30,681 nucleotides of DNA, taken from the NCBI GenBank assembly GCA_937988865.1, contig CALKHV010000122.1, positions 1 to 30,681 on the forward strand. Reading direction: 5' to 3'. Under the pieces are notes generated by a model. The model was given only the letters and a program-made list of their open reading frames with translations. It did no database searches and was not told the DNA's origin. This document shows, piece after piece, positions 9,503-18,234 of this stretch (positions are counted from its first letter, which is position 1; every line of letters begins with the position of its first letter). Position numbers and translations under genes: made by a program. Source of the stretch: an uncultured Propionibacteriaceae bacterium. GTDB taxonomy: Bacteria; Actinomycetota; Actinomycetes; Propionibacteriales; Propionibacteriaceae.

Positions 9503-9524
9503 GACGATGACGTTAGTCACCATC
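9503..9524 (-). promoter_or_regulatory. Candidate tetR autoregulatory operator overlapping its -10 box
   Basis: On the minus strand GATGGTGAC-TAAC-GTCATCGTC forms an inverted repeat matching at 7 of 9 positions, directly before the start codon. TAACGT (9510-9515) inside it fits a -10 box 7 bases from ATG. A repressor bound here would block transcription directly, the standard TetR arrangement. Confidence 0.45.
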
Positions 9525-9636
9525 CGACCCCGGCGTCGAACCAACCACCCATTCAGCGGGAAGATTCGCGAAAATGTGTGCTATTTCACCCCGAACGGAC
9601 ATCACGGTCGCTTGCGCCCACCGAATTGCGGTGTGG

Positions 9637-10815
9637 TCAGGAGTGTCGGACCAGCCGACCTCTCAGGATGACGGCCAGGGGATGCCTCACGATTCCCAGG
9701 TGGACGCGCGGGTCCTCGGTGAAGACGACCAGGTCTGCGGACGCCCCTTCCTCGATACCGGGCATCCCCAGCCACTCCCTGGCCCTCCACGACGCGGCCC
9801 CCAGGGCGAACTCGGGCCCGTCGATCGTCGCCAACTGCTCGATCTCGTGCCCCAGCAGGCCGTGCGGCATCACCCCCCCGGCGTCCGTGCCCGCGAAGAT
9901 CGGGACCCCGGCCTCGCGCGCCTTGTCCAGTGTGTCGCCGAAGCGGGCGTACATGTCACGCATGTGAGCGGCGTAGCGGGGGAACTTCTCCTCCCCTGCC
10001 GCCGCGAACGCAGGGAAGTTCTCGATGTTGATCATGGTGGGCACGAGGGCCACCTGGCGGTCAGCCATCGCCTGGATGGTGTCGTCGTCGAGACCCGTCC
10101 CGTGCTCGATGCCGTCGATCCCGGCCCTCACCAGTTGGGACGCCGAGTGCTCGTCGAAGCAGTGGGCGGTCACGCGGGCACCCAGTTCGTGGGCCCGGGA
10201 GATGGCCCGCGCGGCCGCGTCCTCGGGCCACAGGGGTGTGAGGTCGCCCGCGTCCCGGTCGATCCAGTCCCCCACGAGCTTGACCCAGCCGTCGCCGGCC
10301 GCGATCTGCTTCTCGACCGTGGCGACGAGGTCGTCCGGCTCCACCTCGTCGGCGAAGTTGCGGATGTAGCGCTTGGGACGCGCAATGTGGCGACCGGCAC
10401 GGATCACCCGGGGAAGGTCGTCGCGGTCGTCGATCCAGCGCGTGTCGGACGGCGAGCCCGCGTCCCGGACGAGCAGCGTGCCGGCGTCCCTGTCGGCGAC
10501 GGCCTGCTGTTCGGCGGTGGCAGCATCCACGGGGCCGTGGGCATCGAGCCCGATGTGACAGTGTGCGTCCACGAGACCCGGCATGATCCAGACGTTCGTG
10601 GCGAGGGTCAGGGCGTACGGTACGGCCTCGACGTGGATGACACCGTCGCTGATCCAGAGATCGCGGACGTCGCCCTCAGGCAGCACGTGGCCACGCAGGT
10701 GCAGGGCCTGTCCGGGCGCGAGATCGACGCCCTCCAGCGACAGGTGGGAATGCGTGCGGCCGTCGTGGGTGTGCGTGTGGACGAAACCCGGCAGATGATC
10801 ATGACTGTGGCCCAT
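9637..10815 (-). CDS. Amidohydrolase-superfamily metal enzyme with His-rich N-terminus
   Basis: A 392-residue TIM-barrel hydrolase. Metal-site motifs are DAHCH (83-87), a later TAHCF histidine, EHGTG and GTDAGG, arranged as in the imidazolonepropionase/prolidase-like branch. Substrate is unknown. An amidohydrolase directly after ffh is also known in mycobacteria (the Rv2915c position), so the location is probably ancestral. Unusual is the first 24 residues, which contain eight histidines (H3, 5, 7, 13, 15, 17, 22, 24) ahead of the point where the family's usual start region (LHLRGHVLPEGDVRDLW) begins; this could bind or deliver Zn/Mn/Ni. ATG 10815 is the only good start, with a G-rich stretch immediately before it. 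Confidence 0.88.
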   Translation of the reverse strand: MGHSHDHLPGFVHTHTHDGRTHSHLSLEGVDLAPGQALHLRGHVLPEGDVRDLWISDGVIHVEAVPYALTLATNVWIMPGLVDAHCHIGLDAHGPVDAATAEQQAVADRDAGTLLVRDAGSPSDTRWIDDRDDLPRVIRAGRHIARPKRYIRNFADEVEPDDLVATVEKQIAAGDGWVKLVGDWIDRDAGDLTPLWPEDAAARAISRAHELGARVTAHCFDEHSASQLVRAGIDGIEHGTGLDDDTIQAMADRQVALVPTMINIENFPAFAAAGEEKFPRYAAHMRDMYARFGDTLDKAREAGVPIFAGTDAGGVMPHGLLGHEIEQLATIDGPEFALGAASWRAREWLGMPGIEEGASADLVVFTEDPRVHLGIVRHPLAVILRGRLVRHS

Positions 10816-10885
10816 TCCCCCATCATGGCCACAGCTCTGCAGGTTCGCCCGGTGTCGGACGAATCAGCAGGGCTCGCGTTGGGCG

Positions 10886-12448
10886 TCAGCCCCGAGGGCC
10901 GTGGTTCTTCTGGTTGAACATGTCGCGCATCTGCGGCGGAAGCTCGAACTTCTCCATGGCCGACTGCAGGTCGGCCTCGGAGAACTCCTCGCCGGCCTGC
11001 GGAAGTCCGAAGGGGTTCGAGGGCTGAGCCTGGGTGACCGGCGCCTGGTTGGCCCGTGTCGGCGCAGGACGTCCCTTCTTGCCCTTCTTGGCCTGCTGCT
11101 TGGGCTTGCGGACGCCGGCCCCCGGGACGGAGGCGCCGCCCATCATGCCAGCCATCGACTGCATCATCTTGCGGGCGTCGACGAAGCGGTTGACCAGATT
11201 GTTCACGTCGCTCACCTGGACGCCGGAACCCTTGGCGATGCGGGCCCGGCGAGAGCCGTTGAGGATCGCGACGTCGGCACGCTCGGCAGGGGTCATCGAC
11301 TGGATGATCGCCTGGATGCGATCGATGTCACGCTCGTCGATCGCCGAGATCTGATCCTTCATGGCGCCCATTCCGGGCAGCATCCCGAAGATCTTGCTCA
11401 TCGGGCCCATCTTGCGCATCATCTGCAATTGGGCAAGGAAGTCATCGAGACCGAACTGGCCGCGTCCGGCGATGAGCTTCTCTGCGGCCTTGCGCGACTC
11501 GTCCGCGTCGAACGCCTTCTCGGCCTGCTCGATGAGCGTCAGCATGTCGCCCATGTCGAGGATGCGTCCGGCCATGCGGTCGGGGTGGAAGACGTCGAAG
11601 TCGGTGAGGCCCTCGCCGTTGGACGCGAACATGATCGGCTTGCCGGTCACCTGGCGGATCGACAGGGCGGCACCGCCGCGGGCATCACCGTCGAGCTTGG
11701 TGAGCACGACGCCGTCGAAACCGACACCCTGGCTGAAGGCGAGCGCGGTGTTGACCGCGTCCTGACCGATCATCGCGTCGACGACGAACAGCACCTCGTC
11801 GGGACGCACGGCCGCCTTGATGTCGGCTGCCTGCGCCATGAGTTCGGCGTCGATGCCGAGGCGTCCGGCGGTGTCGACGACGACCACGTCGTACAGCTTG
11901 TGCGTGGCCTCCGCGATGGACGCGCGGGCGACCGCTACCGGGTCGCCCACGCCGTTGCCCGGCTCGGGCGCGAAGACGTGGACGCCGGCCCGCTCACCGA
12001 CGACCTGCAGCTGGTTGACAGCATTGGGACGCTGCAGGTCGGCAGCGACGAGGAGGGGCGAGTAGCCCTGGTCCTTGAACCAGCGTCCGAGCTTTCCGGC
12101 GAGGGTCGTCTTGCCCGAACCCTGCAGGCCCGCGAGCATGATGACGGTGGGTGGATTCTTGGCGAAGCGGACCGTGCGGGTCTCGCCGCCGAGGATCACC
12201 ACGAGTTCTTCGTTGACGATCTTGATGATCTGCTGGGCGGGGTTGAGGGCCTTGGAGACCTCTTCGGCGCGCGCCCGCTCCTTCACCCCGGTGACGAACT
12301 CCCGGACGACCGGGAGGGCCACGTCGGCCTCGAGCAGGGCGATGCGGATCTCGCGGGCCGTGGCATCGATGTCGGCGTCGCTCAGGCGTCCCTTGCCACG
12401 CAGGCCTTTGAAGGTTGCTGCCAGGCGATCCTGCAGGGTGTCGAACAT
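10886..12448 (-). CDS. ffh: Signal recognition particle GTPase Ffh
   Basis: A 520-residue SRP54 protein that binds signal sequences on translating ribosomes and, with 4.5S RNA, docks on FtsY. Domains: helical N (1-90), GTPase G with P-loop GLQGSGKTT (107-115), DTAGR (192-196) and TKLDGDARGG, then the Met-rich M domain (from about 330, with GMLPGMGAM) and a basic low-complexity tail with a Lys/Gly-rich segment. ATG 12448 has GAAGAGGA upstream. It follows ftsY, with its own probable promoter in the gap. Confidence 0.97.
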   Translation of the reverse strand: MFDTLQDRLAATFKGLRGKGRLSDADIDATAREIRIALLEADVALPVVREFVTGVKERARAEEVSKALNPAQQIIKIVNEELVVILGGETRTVRFAKNPPTVIMLAGLQGSGKTTLAGKLGRWFKDQGYSPLLVAADLQRPNAVNQLQVVGERAGVHVFAPEPGNGVGDPVAVARASIAEATHKLYDVVVVDTAGRLGIDAELMAQAADIKAAVRPDEVLFVVDAMIGQDAVNTALAFSQGVGFDGVVLTKLDGDARGGAALSIRQVTGKPIMFASNGEGLTDFDVFHPDRMAGRILDMGDMLTLIEQAEKAFDADESRKAAEKLIAGRGQFGLDDFLAQLQMMRKMGPMSKIFGMLPGMGAMKDQISAIDERDIDRIQAIIQSMTPAERADVAILNGSRRARIAKGSGVQVSDVNNLVNRFVDARKMMQSMAGMMGGASVPGAGVRKPKQQAKKGKKGRPAPTRANQAPVTQAQPSNPFGLPQAGEEFSEADLQSAMEKFELPPQMRDMFNQKNHGPRG

Positions 12449-12480
12449 GGGTCCTCTTCAGGTTGGTGAGTCAGTGGCCA

Positions 12481-12486
12481 AGGATA
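12481..12486 (-). promoter_or_regulatory. Putative ffh promoter -10 box
   Basis: TATCCT on the minus strand lies 32 bases before the ffh start, with TTCGGG 18 bases upstream as a weak -35. It falls in the 77-base gap after ftsY, which also holds a perfect palindrome GAGCGGCCGCTC (12516-12527) at the ftsY stop. Confidence 0.35.
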
Positions 12487-12525
12487 CCGGCCGGTGTCCG
12501 GCAGCCCGAACCGGCGAGCGGCCGC

Positions 12526-13617
12526 TCAGCCTTCGAGCAGTGCGTCCACGAATTGCGTGGCGTCGAAGGGCGCGAGGTCATCCACGCCCTCGCCGAGCCC
12601 GATGAGCTTCACGGGGACCCCCAGCTCGCGTTGGACGGCCACGACGATGCCGCCCTTCGCGGAGCCATCGAGCTTGGTCAGTGCGATGCCTGTCACGTCC
12701 ACGACGTCGCGGAAGATGCGTGCCTGGACCAGCCCGTTCTGTCCGGTGGTGGCGTCGAGCACGAGGAGAACCTCGGTGACCGGTGCCTGCTTCTCGATGA
12801 CGCGCTTGACCTTGCCGAGTTCGTCCATGAGGCCGACCTTGGTGTGCAGGCGGCCCGCCGTGTCGACGAGGACGACGTCCACTCCCGTGGTCATCCCTCG
12901 CGCCACGGCGTCGAAGGCGACGGACGCGGGGTCCCCGCCCTCCGGGCCCCGGACCGTGTCGACCCCCACACGCTCGCCCCAGGTCTGCAACTGGTCGGCA
13001 GCCGCCGCGCGGAACGTGTCGGCGGCCCCGAGGATGACCGTGTTGCCGTCTGCGACGAGGACGCGGGCCAGCTTGCCGACAGTCGTCGTCTTCCCCGTAC
13101 CGTTCACGCCGACAACGAGCACAACCCCCGGCTTGCCGTCGGCGCCGTGCACGTTGAGATGCCGGTCCATCGCGGGGTCGACGAGCTTGAGCAACTCGGC
13201 CCGCAGCACGTTGCGGGCCCGGTCGGGGTCGGCAACCCCGTCGATGGCGAGTTCGGCGCGCAGGTTGCGCACGAGCTCGCTCGTCGGGCCGACGCCGAGG
13301 TCGGAGGAGATGAGGGTGGTCTCGAAGTCATCCCAGGTCTGCTCGTCGATCCGGTCGCGGCTGAGCAGGTCGGCCAGCCCCCGCGCCAGCGCATTGTTGC
13401 TGCCTGCCAGGCGCCGACGCAGGCGTGCGAGCCTGGAGGAAGGCGCCTCGGGGACGTCCAGGCCCTGCTCGACAGGTACCTCTTCGCCGCGCTCGGCCGG
13501 CAACTCCGGCGGTGCCACCACGGGGGGCAGCGCACGATGGTTGGACTGCCAGACGACCACGCCCGCAATGAGGGTGGCGAGCAGGATGGCGGCGAGGATG
13601 ACGTAGAACCAGATCAC
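12526..13617 (-). CDS. ftsY: Signal recognition particle receptor FtsY
   Basis: A 363-residue SRP receptor GTPase. An N-terminal transmembrane segment (about residues 3-23) anchors it, as in many actinobacterial FtsY proteins, followed by a short acidic/Pro-rich linker, the N domain, and the G domain with P-loop GVNGTGKTT, DTAGRLH and TKLDGSAKGG. GTG 13617 is preceded by TAGGAT 6 bases upstream and no ribosome site, suggesting a leaderless mRNA. A hairpin at 13645-13675 separates it from the upstream small gene. Confidence 0.96.
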   Translation of the reverse strand: MIWFYVILAAILLATLIAGVVVWQSNHRALPPVVAPPELPAERGEEVPVEQGLDVPEAPSSRLARLRRRLAGSNNALARGLADLLSRDRIDEQTWDDFETTLISSDLGVGPTSELVRNLRAELAIDGVADPDRARNVLRAELLKLVDPAMDRHLNVHGADGKPGVVLVVGVNGTGKTTTVGKLARVLVADGNTVILGAADTFRAAAADQLQTWGERVGVDTVRGPEGGDPASVAFDAVARGMTTGVDVVLVDTAGRLHTKVGLMDELGKVKRVIEKQAPVTEVLLVLDATTGQNGLVQARIFRDVVDVTGIALTKLDGSAKGGIVVAVQRELGVPVKLIGLGEGVDDLAPFDATQFVDALLEG

Positions 13618-13623
13618 GGGTGG

Positions 13624-13629
13624 ATCCTA
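13624..13629 (-). promoter_or_regulatory. Putative -10 box of ftsY, leaderless layout
   Basis: TAGGAT on the minus strand ends 6 bases (CCACCC) before the ftsY GTG. It lies just downstream of a terminator-like hairpin, so a separate promoter here makes sense. Confidence 0.45.
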
Positions 13630-13644
13630 TCGGTGGACGCACAG

Positions 13645-13675
13645 CAGCCCCCGCGCCGCTCGGCGTCGGGGGCTG
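13645..13675 (-). terminator. Terminator-like hairpin upstream of ftsY
   Basis: Arms CAGCCCCCG...CGGGGGCTG (9 bp) enclose an inner CGCC-GCTC-GGCG stem with one bulged T, giving about 13 paired bases. No U-tract. It would end transcripts of the smc operon and the small membrane protein gene. Confidence 0.6.
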
Positions 13676-13717
13676 GCGTGACGAAGTGGGGAGGCGAAAC
13701 GCCTTGTCGGGTGCGTC

Positions 13718-13918
13718 TCAGCGCTCGGCGGGCAGCAGGTCGACCAAGGCTTGTGGCGCCTTGGCGTCGCCGTTGAGGTGGCGGGCAGCCTGCGCGAAGC
13801 GGTGGGCGACGAGGGGGTGACGCTCCTTGCCTGCGCCGCGCATGCCGACGGCAACGGTTCCGATGGCGGCGAGCGCCACGATGAGGATGACGACCATGGT
13901 GATGATCCAGGCGAGCAC
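13718..13918 (-). CDS. Small single-pass membrane protein of unknown function
   Basis: A 66-residue protein. Residues 2-24 form one hydrophobic membrane segment (LAWIITMVVILIVALAAIG), followed by a basic stretch (MRGAGKERHPLVAHR) and a hydrophilic C-terminal tail ending ALVDLLPAER. GTG 13918 is chosen because AGGAATC precedes it and the frame upstream of it is Pro/Arg-rich and unlike protein; an internal ATG at 13897 would give 59 residues. It lies between smc and ftsY in the same direction, 180 bases after the smc stop. I do not recognise the family. Confidence 0.6.
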   Translation of the reverse strand: MLAWIITMVVILIVALAAIGTVAVGMRGAGKERHPLVAHRFAQAARHLNGDAKAPQALVDLLPAER

Positions 13919-14098
13919 GATTCCTGCTTTCCGCAGTGGGCTTGGGCACGGCCGATCCACCAGCCGAAGCACCGGGGGAAGCGGACGTTGACTTCCGTTC
14001 CAGTGTGTCAGGCGCCAGGGCCAGGGCACGAATCCGACGCCCCGAGTCGACAGGACTCACAGGGATTGTTCAGATCCCGTTCAGGTGCGTCGGGGCCC

Positions 14099-17000
14099 TC
14101 ACGCCTCGCGCAGCCGCTGTGAGATGACGGTCGACACGCCGTCATTGCGCATGGTCACTCCGTACAGGGCGTCGGCGATCTCCATCGTCCGCTTCTGGTG
14201 CGTGATGACCAACAACTGGGACGACTCGCGCAACTCCTCGTAGATGTCGAGCAGGCGTCCGAGGTTGACGTCGTCGAGCGCTGCCTCGACCTCGTCGAGG
14301 ATGTAGAACGGGCTGGGACGTGCCATGAAGAGGCTGACGAGAAAGGCGACCGCGACCAGCGATCGTTCACCACCGGACAACAGCGACAGCCGCTTCACCT
14401 TCTTGCCCGCCGGACGCGCCTCGACGTCGACGCCCGTGGTGAGCCATTGCCCGGGGTCGGTGAGCACGAGGCGTCCCTCGCCGCCCGGGAAGAGCCTCGA
14501 GAACACCCGCTCGAACGTCACCTCGACGTCGCGGTAGGCCGCCTCGAAGACCTCCTGAACGCGGTTGTCGACCTCGTCGATGATGTCGAGCAGGTCCTTG
14601 CGGGTGCGCCGAAGGTCGTCGAGCTGCTCAGCCAGGAAGGCGTGCCGCTCCTGCATGGCGTCGAACTCCTCGAGCGCCAGGGGGTTCACGCGTCCGAGGA
14701 CCTGGAGGTTCTTCTCTGCCCGTGCAAGGCGCCTGGCCTGTTCCTCGCGGACGTACCTGACGGGCTCTGGTGGCTCCTCGTCCGCTGCGAGGGCAGTCCC
14801 GTCCGGACGCGTGATGACCGGCACAGGGACGTGCGGACCGTACTCGTCCATGAGGACATTCGCGTCCAGCCCCAGCTCGGACAGCGCCCGGTCCGAGAGC
14901 GATTCGATGCGCATCCTCTGCTCGATGCGGGCCATCTCGTCGCGGTGCGCACCTTCGACGAGAGACTCCAGGTCCCTGGCCAGTCCTCGGGACGCCTGTC
15001 TCGCCTCCCCGAGTGACCGCTCCGCGTCCAGGCGGGCGCCCTCGGCCTCGTTGCGTTCGATCGTGGCGAGACGACGCGCCTCGTCGACCTGCGACGCCAG
15101 CCAGACCGCCGCCGCCTGCACGGCCACAGCGGCCTGTGCCTCGCGTCGCAACTGCTGCGCGCGAGCCTCGGCCTTCGCGCGGGCCTGGCGTTCCATGAAG
15201 GCGGCGCGCGACAGTGAGTCCGCTCGACCGGCCAGGGCGCGCACCCTCTCCTCGCCCGTCCGCAGTGCGAGGCGCGCGTCCATCTCGGCCTGTCGTGCCC
15301 GCCGCGCCTCGTCACCCAAACGGTCACGCTCGGTCGGATCAGGCTCGGCCAGATCGCCTTCCTGTGACGCGAGCGCGAGGCGCGACTCCAGTTCGGCGAG
15401 AGTGAGTTCGTCGTGGACGCGGGTGGTGCGAGCCTGCTCGATCGCCTCGGCGAGGCGATCCGCCTCGGCCCGGGCCGCCCGGGAGGCCTGGCCCAGCGTC
15501 CCGAGTTCCTCGGCGACGGCGGCCATCCGGGCGTCCGATTCGTGCAACTGCTCCAGCGCCCTTGCCGCCCGAGCCCGAGCCCGGTCTGCAAGGTGGGCTT
15601 GCTCGGCCAGCGCGAAGCGGACGCGCTCCAGTTCGTGCTGCGTCGCATCCAGTTGTGCACTGGCCTCATCGATCGCGGACTGGATCTCGATCAGCGACGG
15701 GCGCGCGCTCGACCCACCGGACGCGAACCACGACGACAGCAGGTCGCCCTCCCGGGTGACCGCGGTGAGGTCGGGGGCGTCCGCCACGAGTGTGGACGCG
15801 GCATCGAGACCCTCCACGAGCACCACCTTGCGCAGGGCGCGCTGCAGTGCCGGGCGGATCTGCACGTCCGCGGTGATCGCGTCGATGGCGTACCTGGCCG
15901 TGGGAGGAAGCTGCGGCCAGTCCCCACGCGGCACCTCACTGCCGCCCAGCAGGAGCCCTGCGCGTCCGAGGTCTTCGCTCTTGAGATGTCCGAAAGCGCC
16001 GACTGCAGCGTCGATCCCGGTGACGGCGACCGCCTCGGCCGCGGACCCGAGGGCCGCCGACACTGCCGTCTCCCACCCGCTGTCGACCGTGATCATCGTG
16101 GCGACGCTGCCCAGCAGGCCCGTCAACGACTCGGACGCGGCCAGGAGCGCCGACGACGCGTCCTTGCGGTCGAGCCCCAACTGGAGCGCCTCGACACGGG
16201 CCGCGAGGCTCGCCCGCGACTGGTTCGCCTTCGCCTCGTCGGCCTTCAACTCGTCGACGAGCCCCTGGATCGCCTCCAGGTCCTCCGTCGCCGACTCGAA
16301 GGCATCGTCAAGGCCCGACTCGCCCGCGTCCAGACCTGCGACCTGCGTCTCGATCGTGGTGAAGGCCAGGGACGCCTCGTCCGCGCGGGCCAGGGCCTCA
16401 GCGCGACGGCGCGTGAGGCGGTCCACCTCTTCCGAGGACGCCCCGAGCCGCGACTTCAGCGAGTTCACCTGCCCCGCGAGACGGGCCAGACCCTCACGAC
16501 GGTCGGCCACGGCGCGCAGCTGCGCCTGGAAGTGCTTGTCGGCGTCCGCATGGGCGGACTCGGCGCCGGTGCGGCGCAGGGTGGCATCGGTCAGGGCCGC
16601 GGCGTGCGCGTCGGCGTCCCGACGCAGTACCGATTCCTGGTCGCGCACCTCGACGGCCTCCCGCTCAAGGGACTCGGGATCCCTGCCCTGGCGTGACAAC
16701 TCGGGCTGGTTGTCACCGTGACGCATGCGTTCAGCAGCGATCGACGACGTGCTCGAGACCCGCTCCCTCAGGGCCGAGAGGGCGTACCAGTTCTCCTGGG
16801 CCCGGTTGAGGCGGGGAAGGGCCTCGGAGAGGTGGAGTTCGGCCTCCGCCTCGCGCAATCGCGCAGCCTCCAGCGCCCTCTCGGCACGCGCGCGTGCCTC
16901 GGCGAGCGCCGCTTCATCGGCGAGATCTGTCTCGAGCGCCTCGGTGGCGGCCACGAGGTCGTCCGCGTACAGACGGGCCTTCGCGTCCCGGAGTTCGGCC

Positions 17001-17656
17001 TGGATCACGGCCGCCCGGCGCGCCACCTCGGCCTGGCGTCCGAGGGGTTTCAGTTGGCGCCGGATCTCGCTGATGAGGTCGGACAGGCGGTCGAGGTTGG
17101 CCTGGGTCGATTCCAGTTTGCGGACGGCCTTCTCGCGCCGCTTGCGGTGCTTGAGGACGCCGGCCGCCTCCTCGATGAATCCCCGCCGGATCTCGGGGGT
17201 GGCCTGCAGGATCGAGTCGAGCTGCCCCTGCCCGACGATGACGTGCATCTCGCGTCCGATGCCCGAGTCGGACAGCAACTCCTGCACGTCGAGGAGGCGG
17301 GTCGGATGCCCGTTGATCGCGTACTCCGACCCCCCGTTGCGGAACATGGTCCGCGAGATCGTGACCTCTGTGTACTCGATCGGGAGTGCCCCGTCGGTGT
17401 TGTCGATGGTCAGGACGACCTCGGCACGTCCGAGGGGAGCGCGGCCCGCCGTGCCGGCGAAGATGACGTCCTCCATCTTTCCCCCGCGCAGGCTCTTGGC
17501 CCCCTGCTCACCCATGACCCAGCTCAGGGCGTCCACGACGTTCGACTTGCCCGACCCGTTGGGCCCGACGACACAGGTCACGCCCGGTTCAAAGGTCAGG
17601 GTGGTCGCCGAGGCGAACGACTTGAACCCACGCAGGGTGAGGCTCTTGAGGTACAC
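14099..17656 (-). CDS. smc: Chromosome segregation ATPase SMC
   Basis: A 1185-residue condensin-type ATPase that organises and segregates the chromosome with ScpA and ScpB (not in this window). The N-terminal head has Walker A GPNGSGKSN (31-39). Two long coiled coils rich in Ala/Arg/Glu flank a hinge (roughly 500-660). The C-terminal head has the signature LSGGERSL, Walker B FYILDEVEAALDD and the switch histidine in VITHQKRTM. GTG 17656 fits the family start (YLKSLTLRGFKSF) and has GAGGA upstream, 5 bases after the gtrA stop. Domain completeness and length are normal. Confidence 0.97.
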   Translation of the reverse strand: MYLKSLTLRGFKSFASATTLTFEPGVTCVVGPNGSGKSNVVDALSWVMGEQGAKSLRGGKMEDVIFAGTAGRAPLGRAEVVLTIDNTDGALPIEYTEVTISRTMFRNGGSEYAINGHPTRLLDVQELLSDSGIGREMHVIVGQGQLDSILQATPEIRRGFIEEAAGVLKHRKRREKAVRKLESTQANLDRLSDLISEIRRQLKPLGRQAEVARRAAVIQAELRDAKARLYADDLVAATEALETDLADEAALAEARARAERALEAARLREAEAELHLSEALPRLNRAQENWYALSALRERVSSTSSIAAERMRHGDNQPELSRQGRDPESLEREAVEVRDQESVLRRDADAHAAALTDATLRRTGAESAHADADKHFQAQLRAVADRREGLARLAGQVNSLKSRLGASSEEVDRLTRRRAEALARADEASLAFTTIETQVAGLDAGESGLDDAFESATEDLEAIQGLVDELKADEAKANQSRASLAARVEALQLGLDRKDASSALLAASESLTGLLGSVATMITVDSGWETAVSAALGSAAEAVAVTGIDAAVGAFGHLKSEDLGRAGLLLGGSEVPRGDWPQLPPTARYAIDAITADVQIRPALQRALRKVVLVEGLDAASTLVADAPDLTAVTREGDLLSSWFASGGSSARPSLIEIQSAIDEASAQLDATQHELERVRFALAEQAHLADRARARAARALEQLHESDARMAAVAEELGTLGQASRAARAEADRLAEAIEQARTTRVHDELTLAELESRLALASQEGDLAEPDPTERDRLGDEARRARQAEMDARLALRTGEERVRALAGRADSLSRAAFMERQARAKAEARAQQLRREAQAAVAVQAAAVWLASQVDEARRLATIERNEAEGARLDAERSLGEARQASRGLARDLESLVEGAHRDEMARIEQRMRIESLSDRALSELGLDANVLMDEYGPHVPVPVITRPDGTALAADEEPPEPVRYVREEQARRLARAEKNLQVLGRVNPLALEEFDAMQERHAFLAEQLDDLRRTRKDLLDIIDEVDNRVQEVFEAAYRDVEVTFERVFSRLFPGGEGRLVLTDPGQWLTTGVDVEARPAGKKVKRLSLLSGGERSLVAVAFLVSLFMARPSPFYILDEVEAALDDVNLGRLLDIYEELRESSQLLVITHQKRTMEIADALYGVTMRNDGVSTVISQRLREA

Positions 17657-17661
17657 CGGGT

Positions 17662-18222
17662 TCAGTCCTCGTGAACCGGCCGCGCCGACGCATGCACGTG
17701 GCGCACGGCCCGGAATGTCCAGATCTTGTTGACGACGAAGTTGATCGGCATCGTGAGGATGATCGCAATGAGTTGGGACCAGTACTCGCGGCTGCGAAGG
17801 CCGGCGTCCTCGTGGAACATCCCTGAAGGGAGGAACAGCGGGGACGACGGGTTGGTCATGAGGATCTTGAGCGCCCAACCCACCAGCGCTGCGACGCTGC
17901 CCACCGCCAGGAAGGGCCAGAACTCACCCCACCAGCGGGCGTGACCAGAGCTGCGGAACGTCCAGGTGCGGTTGAGCTGGAAGTTCGTGAGGTTCGCGAC
18001 GAGGAAGGCCACGATCCACACGAGCGACGTGAACCGGAAGTTGAACGGGGTGCCCCACAGCGGGAAGAGGATGTCCTGGGCGTTCTTCGTGCCACCGTTG
18101 AGCTTGTTCATGATCACGGCCACCGCCATGTTCACGACGAAGCCCGAGCCGCCCACGATCCCGAACTTGATGAACTGGCGCAGGTTGCGGCGGTGGCGTG
18201 CGGAGCTGGTTGGGGTACTCAT
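17662..18222 (-). CDS. GtrA-family polytopic membrane protein
   Basis: A 186-residue protein with four predicted membrane segments and the paired family motifs NFQLNRTWTF and NFVVNKIWTF at the ends of helices 2 and 4. GtrA-type proteins are thought to flip or position polyprenyl-linked sugars for cell-surface glycosylation. ATG 18222 is preferred over the adjacent TTG at 18225. It is followed 5 bases later by smc and preceded 12 bases by the mutM stop, so it is within the operon though unrelated in function. A TAGGCT made partly of the mutM stop codon lies 6 bases before the TTG and could be a chance -10 box. Confidence 0.9.
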   Translation of the reverse strand: MSTPTSSARHRRNLRQFIKFGIVGGSGFVVNMAVAVIMNKLNGGTKNAQDILFPLWGTPFNFRFTSLVWIVAFLVANLTNFQLNRTWTFRSSGHARWWGEFWPFLAVGSVAALVGWALKILMTNPSSPLFLPSGMFHEDAGLRSREYWSQLIAIILTMPINFVVNKIWTFRAVRHVHASARPVHED

Positions 18223-18234
18223 CAAGCCGCGAGC

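Noticed and set aside
9565..9572. TTCGCGAA palindrome in the AT-richer stretch before tetR as an operator
   Set aside because: Only 8 bp, 60 bases from the start, and weaker than the palindrome at 9503-9524; could be chance.
10901..12469. + strand open frame of 522 codons opposite ffh
   Set aside because: Antisense shadow of ffh, His/Asp/Leu-rich with no domain.
14565..16721. Long + strand open frame (718 codons) opposite smc
   Set aside because: Ser/Arg/Ala low-complexity translation, mirror of the smc coiled-coil codons; no start signal or domain.
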